Below, piece by piece: positions 1-9,391 of a stretch of DNA of 64,000 nt. The position numbers and the translations under genes are program-made. The notes beneath the pieces were generated by a model, which searched no databases, was not told the DNA's origin, and worked only from the letters and a program-made list of their open reading frames with translations. Every line of letters starts with the position of its first letter. Position 1 is the stretch's first letter. Source of the DNA: Undibacterium sp. Jales W-56 (lineage in GTDB: Bacteria; Pseudomonadota; Gammaproteobacteria; Burkholderiales; Burkholderiaceae_D); contig NZ_JAJLQW010000002.1 in NCBI RefSeq assembly GCF_025548535.1, positions 558,001 through 622,000 of the forward strand, in the 5' to 3' direction.

Positions 1-2814
1 AAAACTGGCGTATTTAAAAATCTGGTCCATGACAATGACAGGAAGGACAGTATCTCTGGCGACATACTGAACGATATTTGTCTCGACACCCAGCAAGGTT
101 TATGGATAGCAACAGAATCTTCCGGCGTCGATTATCTCGCTGCCGGTACTGATACATTCGGCCATTACCTGCTGGATCCTGGCCTGAAATCCAAATCGAA
201 TAATGTCCGTGCGATCTATGTCGATCGCAGGCAGAATCTGTGGATAGGTTCGGGTAACGGCATTTTTTTGTGGCAACCAGGAACGCCATGGTCAGAACGC
301 AGGCACCTCGATCAACCACCGGGTATCGACGACTTTACGGTCAGGACTTTTTTTGAGGACAGCGCCTCAACTGTCTGGATCGGCACCGAGGCCGGCTTGG
401 CCTACTGGAATAAAAATGCACAAAAGCTGATCGCCTATGAATACTGGTCAAGCGATCCCTATGGCCTGCCAAACGGTGCCGTCACGCTGCTCCAGCAGGA
501 TCGTTCGGATACCTTGTGGGTCGGGGTCTGGCGTTCGGGAGTCAATCGCGTCGACTTGACTAACCAGGGATTTCAGCGCTTCTATCCCCGTCCTCCGGAT
601 ATTAAAAACGATGTCTTCAACAATGCGGTGGGCAGTATTGCCGGCGACGGGCGCGGTCAACTGTGGTTAGGTTCGATGGGAAATGGTTTGCTATTGTTTG
701 ATCCTGCCCGGAATAAAATCATCAGCAGCTTCAAACATGATGCGAAAAATCCGCTGTCCTTACCGACCGACAAGATCGCCAGCCTGTACCAGCAAGCGAA
801 TGGCCCTTTATGGATAGGCACTTCTGCCGGACTGAGTTGGCGTGATCCGGTCAATGGTCGTTACAGCACAGTGCATTTCGACTCTCGTCTGACGGACATC
901 ATCCGTAAGATTACTCCCGGCCGCGGCGACGTCTTATGGTTAGGCACAGAAGGTGGGCTGATACGCTACGACATCAAGACCGGTGTCCCCAAATACTACA
1001 AGCACGATTTTGCCGATCCGGATAGCCGCTCGGTGAATTACACCAACTTCCTGCTGGAGGACAAAGCTGGACGCCTCTGGGTCAGCGGATTTAATGGGGG
1101 CGGTCTGGATATGCTGGATCCGGCAACTGGAAAATTCCGACATTTTTTGCATGATCCGGAAAACATCAGCAGCCTGCTCAGCAATGACGTACGCGGTTTA
1201 TATGAAGATAAACAAGGTCAATTATGGATCAGTACCTTGCCAGGCCTCAGCAAGGCCGTAGTAGGAGCAGATGGCAGCATTAAATTTATCTCCTACAACC
1301 CGCAAGATAGCAGCCTGCAGGCCAGCCAGTATGGCGCGATTATCGGCGATGACGACGGCAAACTATGGATTACCAATCAGACTGGCCTCGCCCAGTTCAA
1401 TCCAAGAACCGGACAAGCCAATAATTACTTTCCTTCCGATGGCATTACGGATGGCCGGTTCTATGATGGCGCTTTTTATAAGGACAACGGGGTTTTATAT
1501 TTCGGCGGTTATAGGGGCATGACCTCAGTCTTACCTCAGCATGTCGAGGTCAATGCATTGCCGCCAACGATTGCGATCACCGATATTACGATCTTCAATC
1601 GCCCGCTCAATCAAAGCCAGCAGTCCGGCGGTATCGAATTGATCGGTACCGAATATGCGCCAAAATCGCTGAGCCTGTCATGGCGCCAATCCGTTTTTTC
1701 CATCGAGTTTGCGGCTTTGCATTTTGCGGACCCGCTGAGTAACAAGTACGCTTACAAATTAGAGGGTTTTGATGAAAGCTGGATAGAAACCGATGCGGCG
1801 CACAGGATCGCTACCTATACCAATCTGAATCCGGGCCGCTATGAATTCCGCGTCAAAGCCAGCAATAACAACGGTGTCTGGAATGAAGACGGCATCTCAT
1901 TACCGATCATTATCCTGCCGCCGTTTTGGAAGACTTGGTGGTTTTATCTGCTGTCCGTCGTCGTCCTGTGTGCGCTGATATTTTTGATGTACCGTCAACG
2001 CGTCCATTATTTGCACAAACAAAAAGCAGCCTTGCAAACCGAAGTAGCATTACGTACCAGCGAACTCTTAGCCGCCAACGAACTGTTGATGCGGGAAAGC
2101 AATAAGCTCAAGGATGCCGATCGTTTTAAATCCGAATTTATCTCCGTGGTCAGTCATGAACTGAGAACCCCGCTCACCTCGATTCGCGGTTCTTTGGGAT
2201 TATTAGAATCAGGACGTATCGCTGAACTGCCGAATAAGGTCCTGGATTTAATCAAGATTGCGCATAAAAATTGCCAGCGCCTGGTCAATCTGGTGAATGA
2301 CATTCTCGACCTGGAAAAAATCCAGTCGGGGGCCCTGAATTTACAAATCCAAACCGTGGACCTGATCGGCATTGCCCGCCAATCGATAGAAGAGAATGCC
2401 GCCTACGCCGATAGTTACGGCGTCCGCTATGAGCTGGAAACCAGCTTAGGCGAAGCGTATGTCAACGCCGATGTGGACAGGCTACTGCAGGTTTTTGCCA
2501 ATCTCTTATCGAACGCCGCAAAATTTTCTCCCGCCAATAGTCTGGTGCATATCCGCATTCAGGCGAATGAGCATTTATTTCGGGTCGAGATAGAGGACCA
2601 TGGCGCCGGCATACCACTGCACTTCCGTGAGCGGATTTTTGGTAAATTTGCGCAGGCAGATGGCACCAACATACGCCAGCAAGGCGGCACGGGTCTGGGC
2701 TTGAATATCACCAGGACCTTACTCGAAAAAATGCATGGGAAAATTAGCTTTACATCGACAGAGGGCATGGGCACCACGTTCTGGTTCACTCTGCCGCACA
2801 CCGGACGGGCCTAG
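1..2814 (+). CDS. Sensor histidine kinase with two-component-regulator beta-propeller, 5' partial
   Basis: The frame is open from base 1 to the TAG at 2812-2814, so the start lies outside the window. The visible 937 codons begin with repeated propeller blades of the Reg_prop type (recurring LW[VLI]G motifs), then a Y_Y_Y-like domain, then one membrane segment near codons 645-666. A short coiled linker leads to a HisKA domain with the H-box SHELRTPL (His at about codon 719) and an HATPase_c domain with NLLSNAAKF, DHGAGIP and GTGLGL. This is the layout of periplasmic-sensing hybrid two-component proteins, but no receiver or AraC domain follows, so this one should phosphorylate a separate regulator. 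The ligand is unknown; in related proteins the propeller often senses glycans. No partner regulator gene is adjacent. Confidence 0.93.
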   Translation, partial: KTGVFKNLVHDNDRKDSISGDILNDICLDTQQGLWIATESSGVDYLAAGTDTFGHYLLDPGLKSKSNNVRAIYVDRRQNLWIGSGNGIFLWQPGTPWSERRHLDQPPGIDDFTVRTFFEDSASTVWIGTEAGLAYWNKNAQKLIAYEYWSSDPYGLPNGAVTLLQQDRSDTLWVGVWRSGVNRVDLTNQGFQRFYPRPPDIKNDVFNNAVGSIAGDGRGQLWLGSMGNGLLLFDPARNKIISSFKHDAKNPLSLPTDKIASLYQQANGPLWIGTSAGLSWRDPVNGRYSTVHFDSRLTDIIRKITPGRGDVLWLGTEGGLIRYDIKTGVPKYYKHDFADPDSRSVNYTNFLLEDKAGRLWVSGFNGGGLDMLDPATGKFRHFLHDPENISSLLSNDVRGLYEDKQGQLWISTLPGLSKAVVGADGSIKFISYNPQDSSLQASQYGAIIGDDDGKLWITNQTGLAQFNPRTGQANNYFPSDGITDGRFYDGAFYKDNGVLYFGGYRGMTSVLPQHVEVNALPPTIAITDITIFNRPLNQSQQSGGIELIGTEYAPKSLSLSWRQSVFSIEFAALHFADPLSNKYAYKLEGFDESWIETDAAHRIATYTNLNPGRYEFRVKASNNNGVWNEDGISLPIIILPPFWKTWWFYLLSVVVLCALIFLMYRQRVHYLHKQKAALQTEVALRTSELLAANELLMRESNKLKDADRFKSEFISVVSHELRTPLTSIRGSLGLLESGRIAELPNKVLDLIKIAHKNCQRLVNLVNDILDLEKIQSGALNLQIQTVDLIGIARQSIEENAAYADSYGVRYELETSLGEAYVNADVDRLLQVFANLLSNAAKFSPANSLVHIRIQANEHLFRVEIEDHGAGIPLHFRERIFGKFAQADGTNIRQQGGTGLGLNITRTLLEKMHGKISFTSTEGMGTTFWFTLPHTGRA

Positions 2815-2838
2815 CAGGATCACAGCACCGCTAGTCCG

Positions 2839-4182
2839 CTATGCCAATGCAGGCTTATCCGTCTGCCGTAAATTTTCTATCCGCATACGCACAAAATTGA
2901 TATGACTGCGCAAGCCGTAGAGTTCTTCCGCGTACGATAGCGGGATCGATATGCGATTCACTTTTTCCTCGATCTCGGTCAGTCTTTGTAACTGTTCTGC
3001 ACAGACTTCCTGTCTTTGTTCGGCAGGAATCTCGTCAATCGCCTGCTCGACCAGGCGCAATTGACCATACCAGCGATACACCCGTGAGCGTATGCGCCAA
3101 ACATACAGCGGCGGAATAATCTTTGACAGCGGCAATATCAAAGCGCCCAAGGCGACCAGCACCACCCACATTCTCTCGATAAAATTCGCCAGCCAAAAAC
3201 TCAGGTAACGCTGCAGCAGCGGCGAGCCATTTTTATAGAATTTTTCAGCCTGTGCTGCCACTGGTATCTCGGTGTATTTATCCGAGGGAAATTCGCCTTG
3301 CTTGCGAAACCATCCGGCACCGCCATGTATCCGCTGCGCGGCTTGCAGTAGCAGGCTGATCAATGCAGGATGCAGGCTTTCATGCGCGACCATAGTTGCC
3401 GTTGGCGAAATCAAATGATAATCGCGGGCAGGAATATCTTTGCCCAAATCGACGATACCGCGCGGCAGCACCACATGCGAAAGAAAGGGAAAGCGCCGGG
3501 TATAGGCTTCTGCCTGGACAAAATCAAATAATTTAATGCCCGGCGTTTGCAACAACATTTGCAGCAAAGGCGAATCCGAAGCCGAGCTGAATACCAGGAC
3601 ATCGACCTTGCCATCCAACAGGGCAACGGTTGCCGGTGTGTTTTCCAGACTGCTCAGATGCACATCCGCTTCTTCCATGCCATTGACGGACAAAATCTGT
3701 TTAAATAAACGCGCAACACCCATGCCATCGGGGCCGACATTCACGGACTTCCCTTTGAATTGGGCAAGGTTGGTGATTTCTTTATTACCGCGGTAAAACA
3801 CCCAGATCGGCTCGTAAAATAAACTGCCCAACGAAATTAAACCTTTTTCTTTTGCCTCGGTCTCGTTGGTAGAACCGCTTTGCACAAAACCCAGTTCAAT
3901 CTCGGAATCGGGATCGCTAATTTTCTGCAGATTCTCTTGTGAGCCCTGGGTTTCTTGAAAATGAATCGTAATATCGTTTTTAGCGAGTTCATCCGCGTAC
4001 TGCCGGGCAAAACGCTGGTAGGCACTATTCTCCTGCCCTGTCGCAAAATCGATGGTGCGTGGCGGCGCCGGATCGACCAGCCAGTAACCAAGACCGCAGA
4101 CCAGCAATACCATCAGCGTCATCGGGCCGAAAGCCACCAGTAAATCTCTGATCGAAAACAAGGTGAATTTTATTTTTGGCAT
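2839..4182 (-). CDS. TAXI family TRAP transporter solute-binding protein, membrane anchored
   Basis: The 447-residue product has an N-terminal membrane segment (about 13-36), a TAXI/NMT1-type periplasmic binding domain (about 42-325, including the conserved stretch VNVGPDGMGVARLF), a second hydrophobic segment (about 335-360) and a charged cytoplasmic tail. Soluble TAXI proteins normally serve a TRAP permease. This long version with a C-terminal anchor is known from betaproteobacteria and here has no TRAP permease gene beside it. It converges on the sensor kinase gene with a 24-bp gap. The ligand cannot be told from sequence, and the second membrane segment suggests a sensing or scaffold role rather than simple substrate delivery (inference). 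Confidence 0.85.
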   Translation of the reverse strand: MPKIKFTLFSIRDLLVAFGPMTLMVLLVCGLGYWLVDPAPPRTIDFATGQENSAYQRFARQYADELAKNDITIHFQETQGSQENLQKISDPDSEIELGFVQSGSTNETEAKEKGLISLGSLFYEPIWVFYRGNKEITNLAQFKGKSVNVGPDGMGVARLFKQILSVNGMEEADVHLSSLENTPATVALLDGKVDVLVFSSASDSPLLQMLLQTPGIKLFDFVQAEAYTRRFPFLSHVVLPRGIVDLGKDIPARDYHLISPTATMVAHESLHPALISLLLQAAQRIHGGAGWFRKQGEFPSDKYTEIPVAAQAEKFYKNGSPLLQRYLSFWLANFIERMWVVLVALGALILPLSKIIPPLYVWRIRSRVYRWYGQLRLVEQAIDEIPAEQRQEVCAEQLQRLTEIEEKVNRISIPLSYAEELYGLRSHINFVRMRIENLRQTDKPALA

Positions 4183-4241
4183 TAACTCACTTCATCTTAT
4201 TTAGTTTACACAGCCAGCGATAAGCGAGACGGTCTGCAAGC

Positions 4242-5027
4242 TCAAGCCGGTACATATTCCGCATTAAAGCCGTCCAGGCCGCGCAGCATCTGTTCAAACG
4301 CAGCATCGACCTGTCTAGGATCGCCTTTGACGCCCAATTCAATATGCCTGCGGATCTGATGATTGCCGACGCTGGGCAGACTGAATACTTTAATCAGCGG
4401 ATATTGTGCTTCGAGCGCCTCCATCATCGGCGTCAGGGTCGATTCCATCGCCTCAAATACCAGAACGGATTTCTCCTCGCGAGCATGCTGATGGAACAGA
4501 TGCGGATAGTGCGTATCCAATACCCAGGCCATCATGGGCCATGCCATGACGGGAAAACCGGGGACAAAATAATGGTTTTGAATCGCAAAACCGGGAATCT
4601 TGTTATACGGATTAGGGATGATCTGAGCGCCTTGCGGGAACTCGCCCATTTTCAGCCGGTGCAGGTTTTCCGGGGTATCCAGTTCAACCGGTTTACCGGC
4701 CTCGATCAGCATGTCGGTGATTCTTTGCTGTATCAGTATCTTTGCCTCGGGATGTAAGGCCAGCGGCAACTCTAGCGCCGCCGCAGCGCATTGCCGCGTA
4801 TGATCGTCCGGAGTAGCGCCAATGCCGCCGGTGCAAAATACGATATCGTTACCTGCAAACGAACGCGCTAACGTCGCCGTGATCCGGGCACGATCGTCGC
4901 CGATATATTCAGCCCAATCCAATTGCAGGCCGCGCTCCGCGAGTAGTTCAATCACTTTGGAGAGATGTTTATCGGCGCGCTTTCCTGACAAAATTTCATC
5001 GCCGATAATGATGACGCCAATAGCCAT
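4242..5027 (-). CDS. Competence/damage-inducible protein A-like (MoCF_biosynth domain) protein
   Basis: The 261-residue protein starts MAIGVIIIGDEILSG, the nucleotide/molybdopterin-binding fold of COG1058, followed by TGGIGATPDD. It corresponds to the N-terminal half of CinA and lacks the C-terminal nicotinamide-nucleotide amidase domain. I chose the ATG at 5025-5027 because GAAGGAG sits 6 bases upstream. A longer frame begins at 5096 but would run into the upstream gene. It is the last gene of an apparent operon with the EI24 and sterol-desaturase genes (11-bp gap upstream). CinA-like proteins hydrolyse ADP-ribose or related dinucleotides in some species; its exact substrate here is not known. 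Confidence 0.88.
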   Translation of the reverse strand: MAIGVIIIGDEILSGKRADKHLSKVIELLAERGLQLDWAEYIGDDRARITATLARSFAGNDIVFCTGGIGATPDDHTRQCAAAALELPLALHPEAKILIQQRITDMLIEAGKPVELDTPENLHRLKMGEFPQGAQIIPNPYNKIPGFAIQNHYFVPGFPVMAWPMMAWVLDTHYPHLFHQHAREEKSVLVFEAMESTLTPMMEALEAQYPLIKVFSLPSVGNHQIRRHIELGVKGDPRQVDAAFEQMLRGLDGFNAEYVPA

Positions 5028-5038
5028 AGGAATCTCCT

Positions 5039-5848
5039 TCAGATTTGTTTTGCGCGGAATTGCGTCAGAGCATCCAGACAATAATACTGAAACCACAATC
5101 CGCTAAATACAAAAATCAAAATATACAAACAAACCGCCACAGCAGCCATGACCGGCAGAAAAACCATCGCCAGCACGCCACCCAGCCACATCATACTGGG
5201 CGCAGCGCCCAGGGCCCCCGTAATCGTGCCTATCAGGAGCAAGGGCCAGCGATGAGTACGTAGCAGCGCCGCACGCTCATCGGCATCCGCATGTTCAGCC
5301 AGTGCGTCATACGCCATCACGCGATAAGTCAGCCAGCCCCACAACACGGCATGTACCGCCACGTTCACTACGGGCACGAATAACAAAGGCAAGGCAAGCA
5401 CCCACAATACAATGAAAATCACAAAAGACGAGACGGCGTGCCACAGGCTGCCGAGCAACGAACCGCCATGACGCGCTTGCATATCCGGATATTGACGGCG
5501 CTGCACATGGCGCGAAATCATCGGCATCGCAAATACACCGATGCACATTAAGGTAGTGACGATCATCAGCGGCAGTAACAGCCACATCGCCAGCAAGGGC
5601 GCCAGCACCGCTTTCAACGCCAAAGCGCCCAGCAATGCCAGGAAATCGCCGGCAATCCGAAAGCCGTCATGCTCCATCAAAGCGGCCTGGATATAATCGA
5701 TCATCGACTGCAAACCCCACCACATCAGTCCGCCCCACAGCAAGATCGAAATGATCAGAGGCAGGATAGTCAACATCAGCATACGCGGATGAAACTGCCC
5801 GACAAACGCGCGCCCCAAGGCACCGCCGACACTCAACAACCTGCGCAT
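5039..5848 (-). CDS. EI24 domain-containing (CysZ-like) membrane protein
   Basis: The 269-residue protein is strongly hydrophobic with about five or six membrane segments, matching the EI24/CysZ family. CysZ members mediate sulfate entry, but generic EI24 proteins in betaproteobacteria have no assigned substrate. The ATG at 5848 overlaps the TGA of the upstream sterol-desaturase gene by one base (TGATG), which indicates translational coupling. A TTG codon directly before it gives a one-residue longer frame and is unlikely to be used. No cysteine-synthesis genes are near, so sulfate transport should not be assumed. Confidence 0.8.
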   Translation of the reverse strand: MRRLLSVGGALGRAFVGQFHPRMLMLTILPLIISILLWGGLMWWGLQSMIDYIQAALMEHDGFRIAGDFLALLGALALKAVLAPLLAMWLLLPLMIVTTLMCIGVFAMPMISRHVQRRQYPDMQARHGGSLLGSLWHAVSSFVIFIVLWVLALPLLFVPVVNVAVHAVLWGWLTYRVMAYDALAEHADADERAALLRTHRWPLLLIGTITGALGAAPSMMWLGGVLAMVFLPVMAAVAVCLYILIFVFSGLWFQYYCLDALTQFRAKQI

Positions 5849-6837
5849 CAAAGATGCTCCCTGCTTACTGGTTTATCTAAACCCAGCATGCGCTTGCAAC
5901 CCAATAATTGTTGCATCCAAAAACCACGTCCATACTCGCGCGCGCTGCCTTCCGGTGCGGGCAATTGATCACGTATGCCGGTCCTGTAAAAATTTTTATC
6001 GAATAAAGCGGTACCAAACACGATGTCCCAGATGGGGAACAGGACCGCAAAATTATGTCCGCCAAGAGTTCCCTCGCCTTTTGATTCATGACCGATGCCA
6101 ATCGCATGGTGGGCACGATGATAGCGTGGCGATACCAGCACACGTTCACCTACTGCGCCAAAATGCACGCGGATATTCGCATGCTGCAGACTCTGTATCA
6201 TGCGCGACACGACCACCAGCAACGCATATTGGGTAGGTTGCACACCGATCGCAATCGCAATTAGTCCCATGTACACATCGCGCAAAAAATCATCGAATAA
6301 GTGATTGCGGTTGTCACTCCACAAATTCATATTACGCTGGCTATGATGCAGGCTATGCAGCCCCCACCACCAATCGAACTGATGCTCGGCGCGGTGGTAC
6401 CAGTAATCGAAAAAATCCAGCACCACCAGGTACAACATGAACACGATGACCGGATGATTATTCATGTCCGGCCAGAGATTTTCCAGGTTAAAAGGATTCA
6501 TTCCTTCCAGCCGCAACATGCCCGTTAATGCATCTAAGGCGGGGTCGAGAACGAAAAAAATCAGCAGCGTAAAAATGCCGAGACGGTGTAAAGCGGTATA
6601 GATAAAATCATTCCATCGCGCCCGGCGGTCGGTAAAGCTATGTACCGGTATCCAGGCTTCCATCGGGCGCAAGACCAGGTATAGCACGACTAATTCGCAG
6701 ATACCGATGAGAAACCATTCGACCCCTTCAAACGCTTGCTCGGTGAACTCACCCAAGCCGGCGTAAAGAACAAATGGTTGAACCAGGGATTCAAAAATCC
6801 AGGCCTGTAACCAGGCAAACGCGTCTGAAAAATTCAT
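5848..6837 (-). CDS. Sterol desaturase / fatty acid hydroxylase family protein
   Basis: The 329-residue integral membrane protein carries the di-iron histidine boxes of the fatty acid hydroxylase superfamily: HRAEH (148-152), HSLHH (161-165) and HRAHH (240-244), set among hydrophobic segments. Enzymes of this family use O2 and a di-iron centre to hydroxylate or desaturate lipids; the substrate here is unknown. It is the first gene of a three-gene unit with EI24 and the CinA-like gene, overlapping the next gene by one base. The ATG at 6835-6837 is the natural start. Confidence 0.88.
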   Translation of the reverse strand: MNFSDAFAWLQAWIFESLVQPFVLYAGLGEFTEQAFEGVEWFLIGICELVVLYLVLRPMEAWIPVHSFTDRRARWNDFIYTALHRLGIFTLLIFFVLDPALDALTGMLRLEGMNPFNLENLWPDMNNHPVIVFMLYLVVLDFFDYWYHRAEHQFDWWWGLHSLHHSQRNMNLWSDNRNHLFDDFLRDVYMGLIAIAIGVQPTQYALLVVVSRMIQSLQHANIRVHFGAVGERVLVSPRYHRAHHAIGIGHESKGEGTLGGHNFAVLFPIWDIVFGTALFDKNFYRTGIRDQLPAPEGSAREYGRGFWMQQLLGCKRMLGLDKPVSREHL

Positions 6838-6970
6838 TAGATAAAGTGAATACTTTTTTAGTGGAAACGGTAAAACTGCTCACATCGAAGATTAAGCTGG
6901 CTATTAGCGAATCTTACCTGTAACTCGTGAGCGCCGCAGCGGATGACAACAACGTAGTGATCTGATTCAC

Positions 6971-7828
6971 TTATTTCGCTTGATAACGCGGATGCTCACG
7001 CAAAGTCGCAAAGCAAAAACCTTTCTGTTCCAGACCGGTCAGCAGCGGCTCCAGATTGTCCGGCATCCACGCTTGCTCACGCGACCAGATCCCAAGGTGG
7101 GCCATAAAGATATCGCCATCTTTCAACTGCTGCAAGGCGCGTTGCAATAAGACAGGATTGCTCCATTTTTCGCTGGGCAGCTCATCGCCGGAAAATCCGG
7201 CAGGATCCCACCCCACATGCGCATAACCGCAGGCTTGTCCTGCCTTCAGCAAATTGGGAGTCAGCTTACCGCCCGGGGCGCGCCAAAACGCATCCAGCTT
7301 ACCGCCGGTGAGTTGCTCAAAACGCTGATCTACCCGCTTTAGTTCGTCGCAATATTGTTGCGCCGTCCAGCTGATGTTGTGCCCTGCATGAGCGCCGAAC
7401 TGCGGTCTTACCTCAATCCGGCCACCGGCAAGATCTCTGACTGCATACACATGATCGTAGGTATGCGTACCAAATGCGTGACCATCCGCAACCAGGTTTT
7501 TCCAGTAAGCGCGCCATGCCGGATCCAGTGAATAATCGCCATTCACTGTTTTTTCATTCGCCAGAAAAAATGTCGCCTTGATCCGATGACGACGCAAGGT
7601 GCTCGCAACCAATTCTGCCTGCGACTGGCTGCCGGTATCAAAAGTAAGATAGATTTTGCCTTTGCAGGCTGCCGCAGGCGCTGTAGCTGCAGTAGCCGCA
7701 GTAGTTGCCATGAGGCTTAACGCCACCAGTGCGCTCGCTCCGCCGACCCATACAGGAGTCAAGCCAGCGACAGGTTTGAGCAAGGGGAATTTACATGCGC
7801 GGCGCATGATTGATGAAGTAAACGCCAT
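6971..7828 (-). CDS. Polysaccharide deacetylase family protein with altered motif 1
   Basis: The 285-residue protein has an N-terminal signal or anchor segment (about 24-50) and a NodB-homology domain. Motif 1 reads TFDTG (62-66) rather than the usual TFDDG, so the second Asp, normally a metal ligand, is Thr. Motif 2 is intact as HTYDH (122-126), and RAPGG and MAHLG correspond to the later motifs. It probably acts on a cell-wall or extracellular glycan in the periplasm, if active. The start at 7828 overlaps the upstream YncE-like gene by 38 bp. An internal ATG at 7807 (MRRACK...) would give a more typical positively charged signal peptide and is a real alternative. Confidence 0.85.
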   Translation of the reverse strand: MAFTSSIMRRACKFPLLKPVAGLTPVWVGGASALVALSLMATTAATAATAPAAACKGKIYLTFDTGSQSQAELVASTLRRHRIKATFFLANEKTVNGDYSLDPAWRAYWKNLVADGHAFGTHTYDHVYAVRDLAGGRIEVRPQFGAHAGHNISWTAQQYCDELKRVDQRFEQLTGGKLDAFWRAPGGKLTPNLLKAGQACGYAHVGWDPAGFSGDELPSEKWSNPVLLQRALQQLKDGDIFMAHLGIWSREQAWMPDNLEPLLTGLEQKGFCFATLREHPRYQAK

Positions 7829-8756
7829 GAGGTGAACGACCCACCGGTATCAATTTAACAACCTTTCTGGACGCAACATCGATCACTGCGACCTTTTTAA
7901 TCCAGCGCAAGGTGGCCCACAAGGTTTTGCCATCATCGCTGAGCTCCATACAATCCGGGCCGCCAGGAACCGGGATGGTCGCGACATTTTCCAGCGTGGC
8001 CTGATCAATGATATTAATCGAGTTGGCGACGCGATTCGATACGAACACATGGCGTTTGTCGCCAAGCGCACGGAAATTATGCGCGCCGGCGCCGGCCTTA
8101 ATGCGCTTGATGGTTTTTTGGGTGCGCCAGTCTATCACTTCGACATAATCGCTCCCCATGATACCGACTAACAAATACTTATCATCGGGCGTCATGGTGA
8201 TGCCGGCAGGCAGTTTGCCGACGGGAATAGTCCATTTGATTTTTTGCGTAGCCAGATCGATCGCAGAAATCTGATCGCTGCCTTGATGCGTGATGAATAC
8301 TGTCGTGCTGGCGGCATCGAATGCCATGTGACTAGGCAATTTCGCCAGGGGCACGCGGCTCACCAGCGTCAGATCCTTACCGTCATATTTATAAAAATCG
8401 ACGCGATCGAGGCGTAATGAATTGGAAACAAACCATTTTTGATCGGGTGAAAAGCCGATTTGATAAGGATCGGCGATATCTTTGATACGGCGTTGAATTT
8501 GTCCGGTCTTAGGATCCAGAAACACCAACTCATCGCCAACCGCGTTTGCCACGATCAGGGATTTATTGTCTGGCGTCGCCATCAGATGATGCGGTTCTTT
8601 GCCAATCGGAAAAGTGCTGATTTCTTTTTGTGTATCTTGATCCAGCAAACTGACGGTCGCATCGCGCGAATTCAGGATCACGACCACACTGGCTTCTGCT
8701 TGTGAAATAAGGACGGAGGACAAGGACAACAGCAAACACAAAAAACGACTACGCAT
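7791..8756 (-). CDS. YncE/YVTN-type beta-propeller protein, exported
   Basis: The 321-residue product begins with a signal peptide (hydrophobic stretch to about residue 22, cleavage near QAEA). About seven YVTN-like blades follow, with recurring patterns such as PVGKLPAGITMTPDDKYLL and IPVGRSPHGVYF. Such proteins are periplasmic seven-bladed propellers of uncertain function, some binding DNA or metals. The 3' end overlaps the deacetylase start by 38 bp, so the two are probably co-transcribed and may act together at the envelope (inference). Confidence 0.85.
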   Translation of the reverse strand: MRSRFLCLLLSLSSVLISQAEASVVVILNSRDATVSLLDQDTQKEISTFPIGKEPHHLMATPDNKSLIVANAVGDELVFLDPKTGQIQRRIKDIADPYQIGFSPDQKWFVSNSLRLDRVDFYKYDGKDLTLVSRVPLAKLPSHMAFDAASTTVFITHQGSDQISAIDLATQKIKWTIPVGKLPAGITMTPDDKYLLVGIMGSDYVEVIDWRTQKTIKRIKAGAGAHNFRALGDKRHVFVSNRVANSINIIDQATLENVATIPVPGGPDCMELSDDGKTLWATLRWIKKVAVIDVASRKVVKLIPVGRSPHGVYFINHAPRM

Positions 8757-8797
8757 GAATTTTTACCGCTTTGCAGTGAAGAATAAGTATGAAAAAT

Positions 8798-8873
8798 AAT
8801 TACCGTATTTTACCCTGCCCAGCAGCTTAGTATCGTGACAAGCTGCCAATTACTGTCAATTACCGCGAATTAC
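8798..8873. repeat. Helically phased AATTAC direct repeats in a divergent promoter region
   Basis: The hexamer AATTAC occurs at 8798, 8848, 8858 and 8868. The last three are spaced exactly 10 bp and the first lies 50 bp upstream, so all four fall on the same face of the helix. The 278-bp region separates the YncE-like gene (minus) from the FKBP gene (plus). The arrangement resembles a multi-site operator, but no cognate regulator is identified. Confidence 0.4.
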
Positions 8874-9034
8874 TACCGCTTTCTTCTCGCTTCAGGCCTG
8901 CTTTTTACCTGTTTTTGCGGAAAATCAAGGCATATGTCGCTGCCGGGCAAGGGATTTATGACGGTACTGCAAATCCAGCCGCAGATTTTGGGTACAATTG
9001 CGCCAGTTTTTCGATCCACATTGAAGGAAATATC

Positions 9035-9391
9035 ATGTCCACTATCACTACCGTGTCCGGTTTGCAATACGAAGATAAAGTCGCAGGTTCTGGCGCTGAA
9101 GCAGTTGCCGGCGATCATGTTGTTGTGCACTACACAGGCTGGCTGCAAAACCCTGACGGCAGCGCAGGCAAAAAATTCGACTCCAGCAAAGACCGCAACG
9201 ATCCTTTTTCTTTCCCATTGGGCGCAGGTCATGTGATTAAAGGCTGGGATGAAGGCGTGCAAGGCATGAAAATCGGCGGTACACGTATTTTGACTATTCC
9301 ATCGTCGCTCGGTTACGGCCCACGCGGTGCCGGTGGCGTGATTCCCCCGAATGCGACTTTGATTTTTGAAGTGGAATTATTGGGCGTCTAA
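9035..9391 (+). CDS. FKBP-type peptidyl-prolyl cis-trans isomerase
   Basis: The 118-residue protein is a single FKBP domain: [31 protein letters not shown] and the closing [14 protein letters not shown] are diagnostic. It has no signal peptide, so it is a cytoplasmic foldase that isomerises prolyl peptide bonds. The start at ATG 9035 is set by GAAGGA just upstream and by the family's usual length; a longer frame from 8915 has no support. A TACAAT hexamer at 8993-8998 could be the -10 box, though no good -35 is evident. Confidence 0.95.
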   Translation: MSTITTVSGLQYEDKVAGSGAEAVAGDHVVVHYTGWLQNPDGSAGKKFDSSKDRNDPFSFPLGAGHVIKGWDEGVQGMKIGGTRILTIPSSLGYGPRGAGGVIPPNATLIFEVELLGV

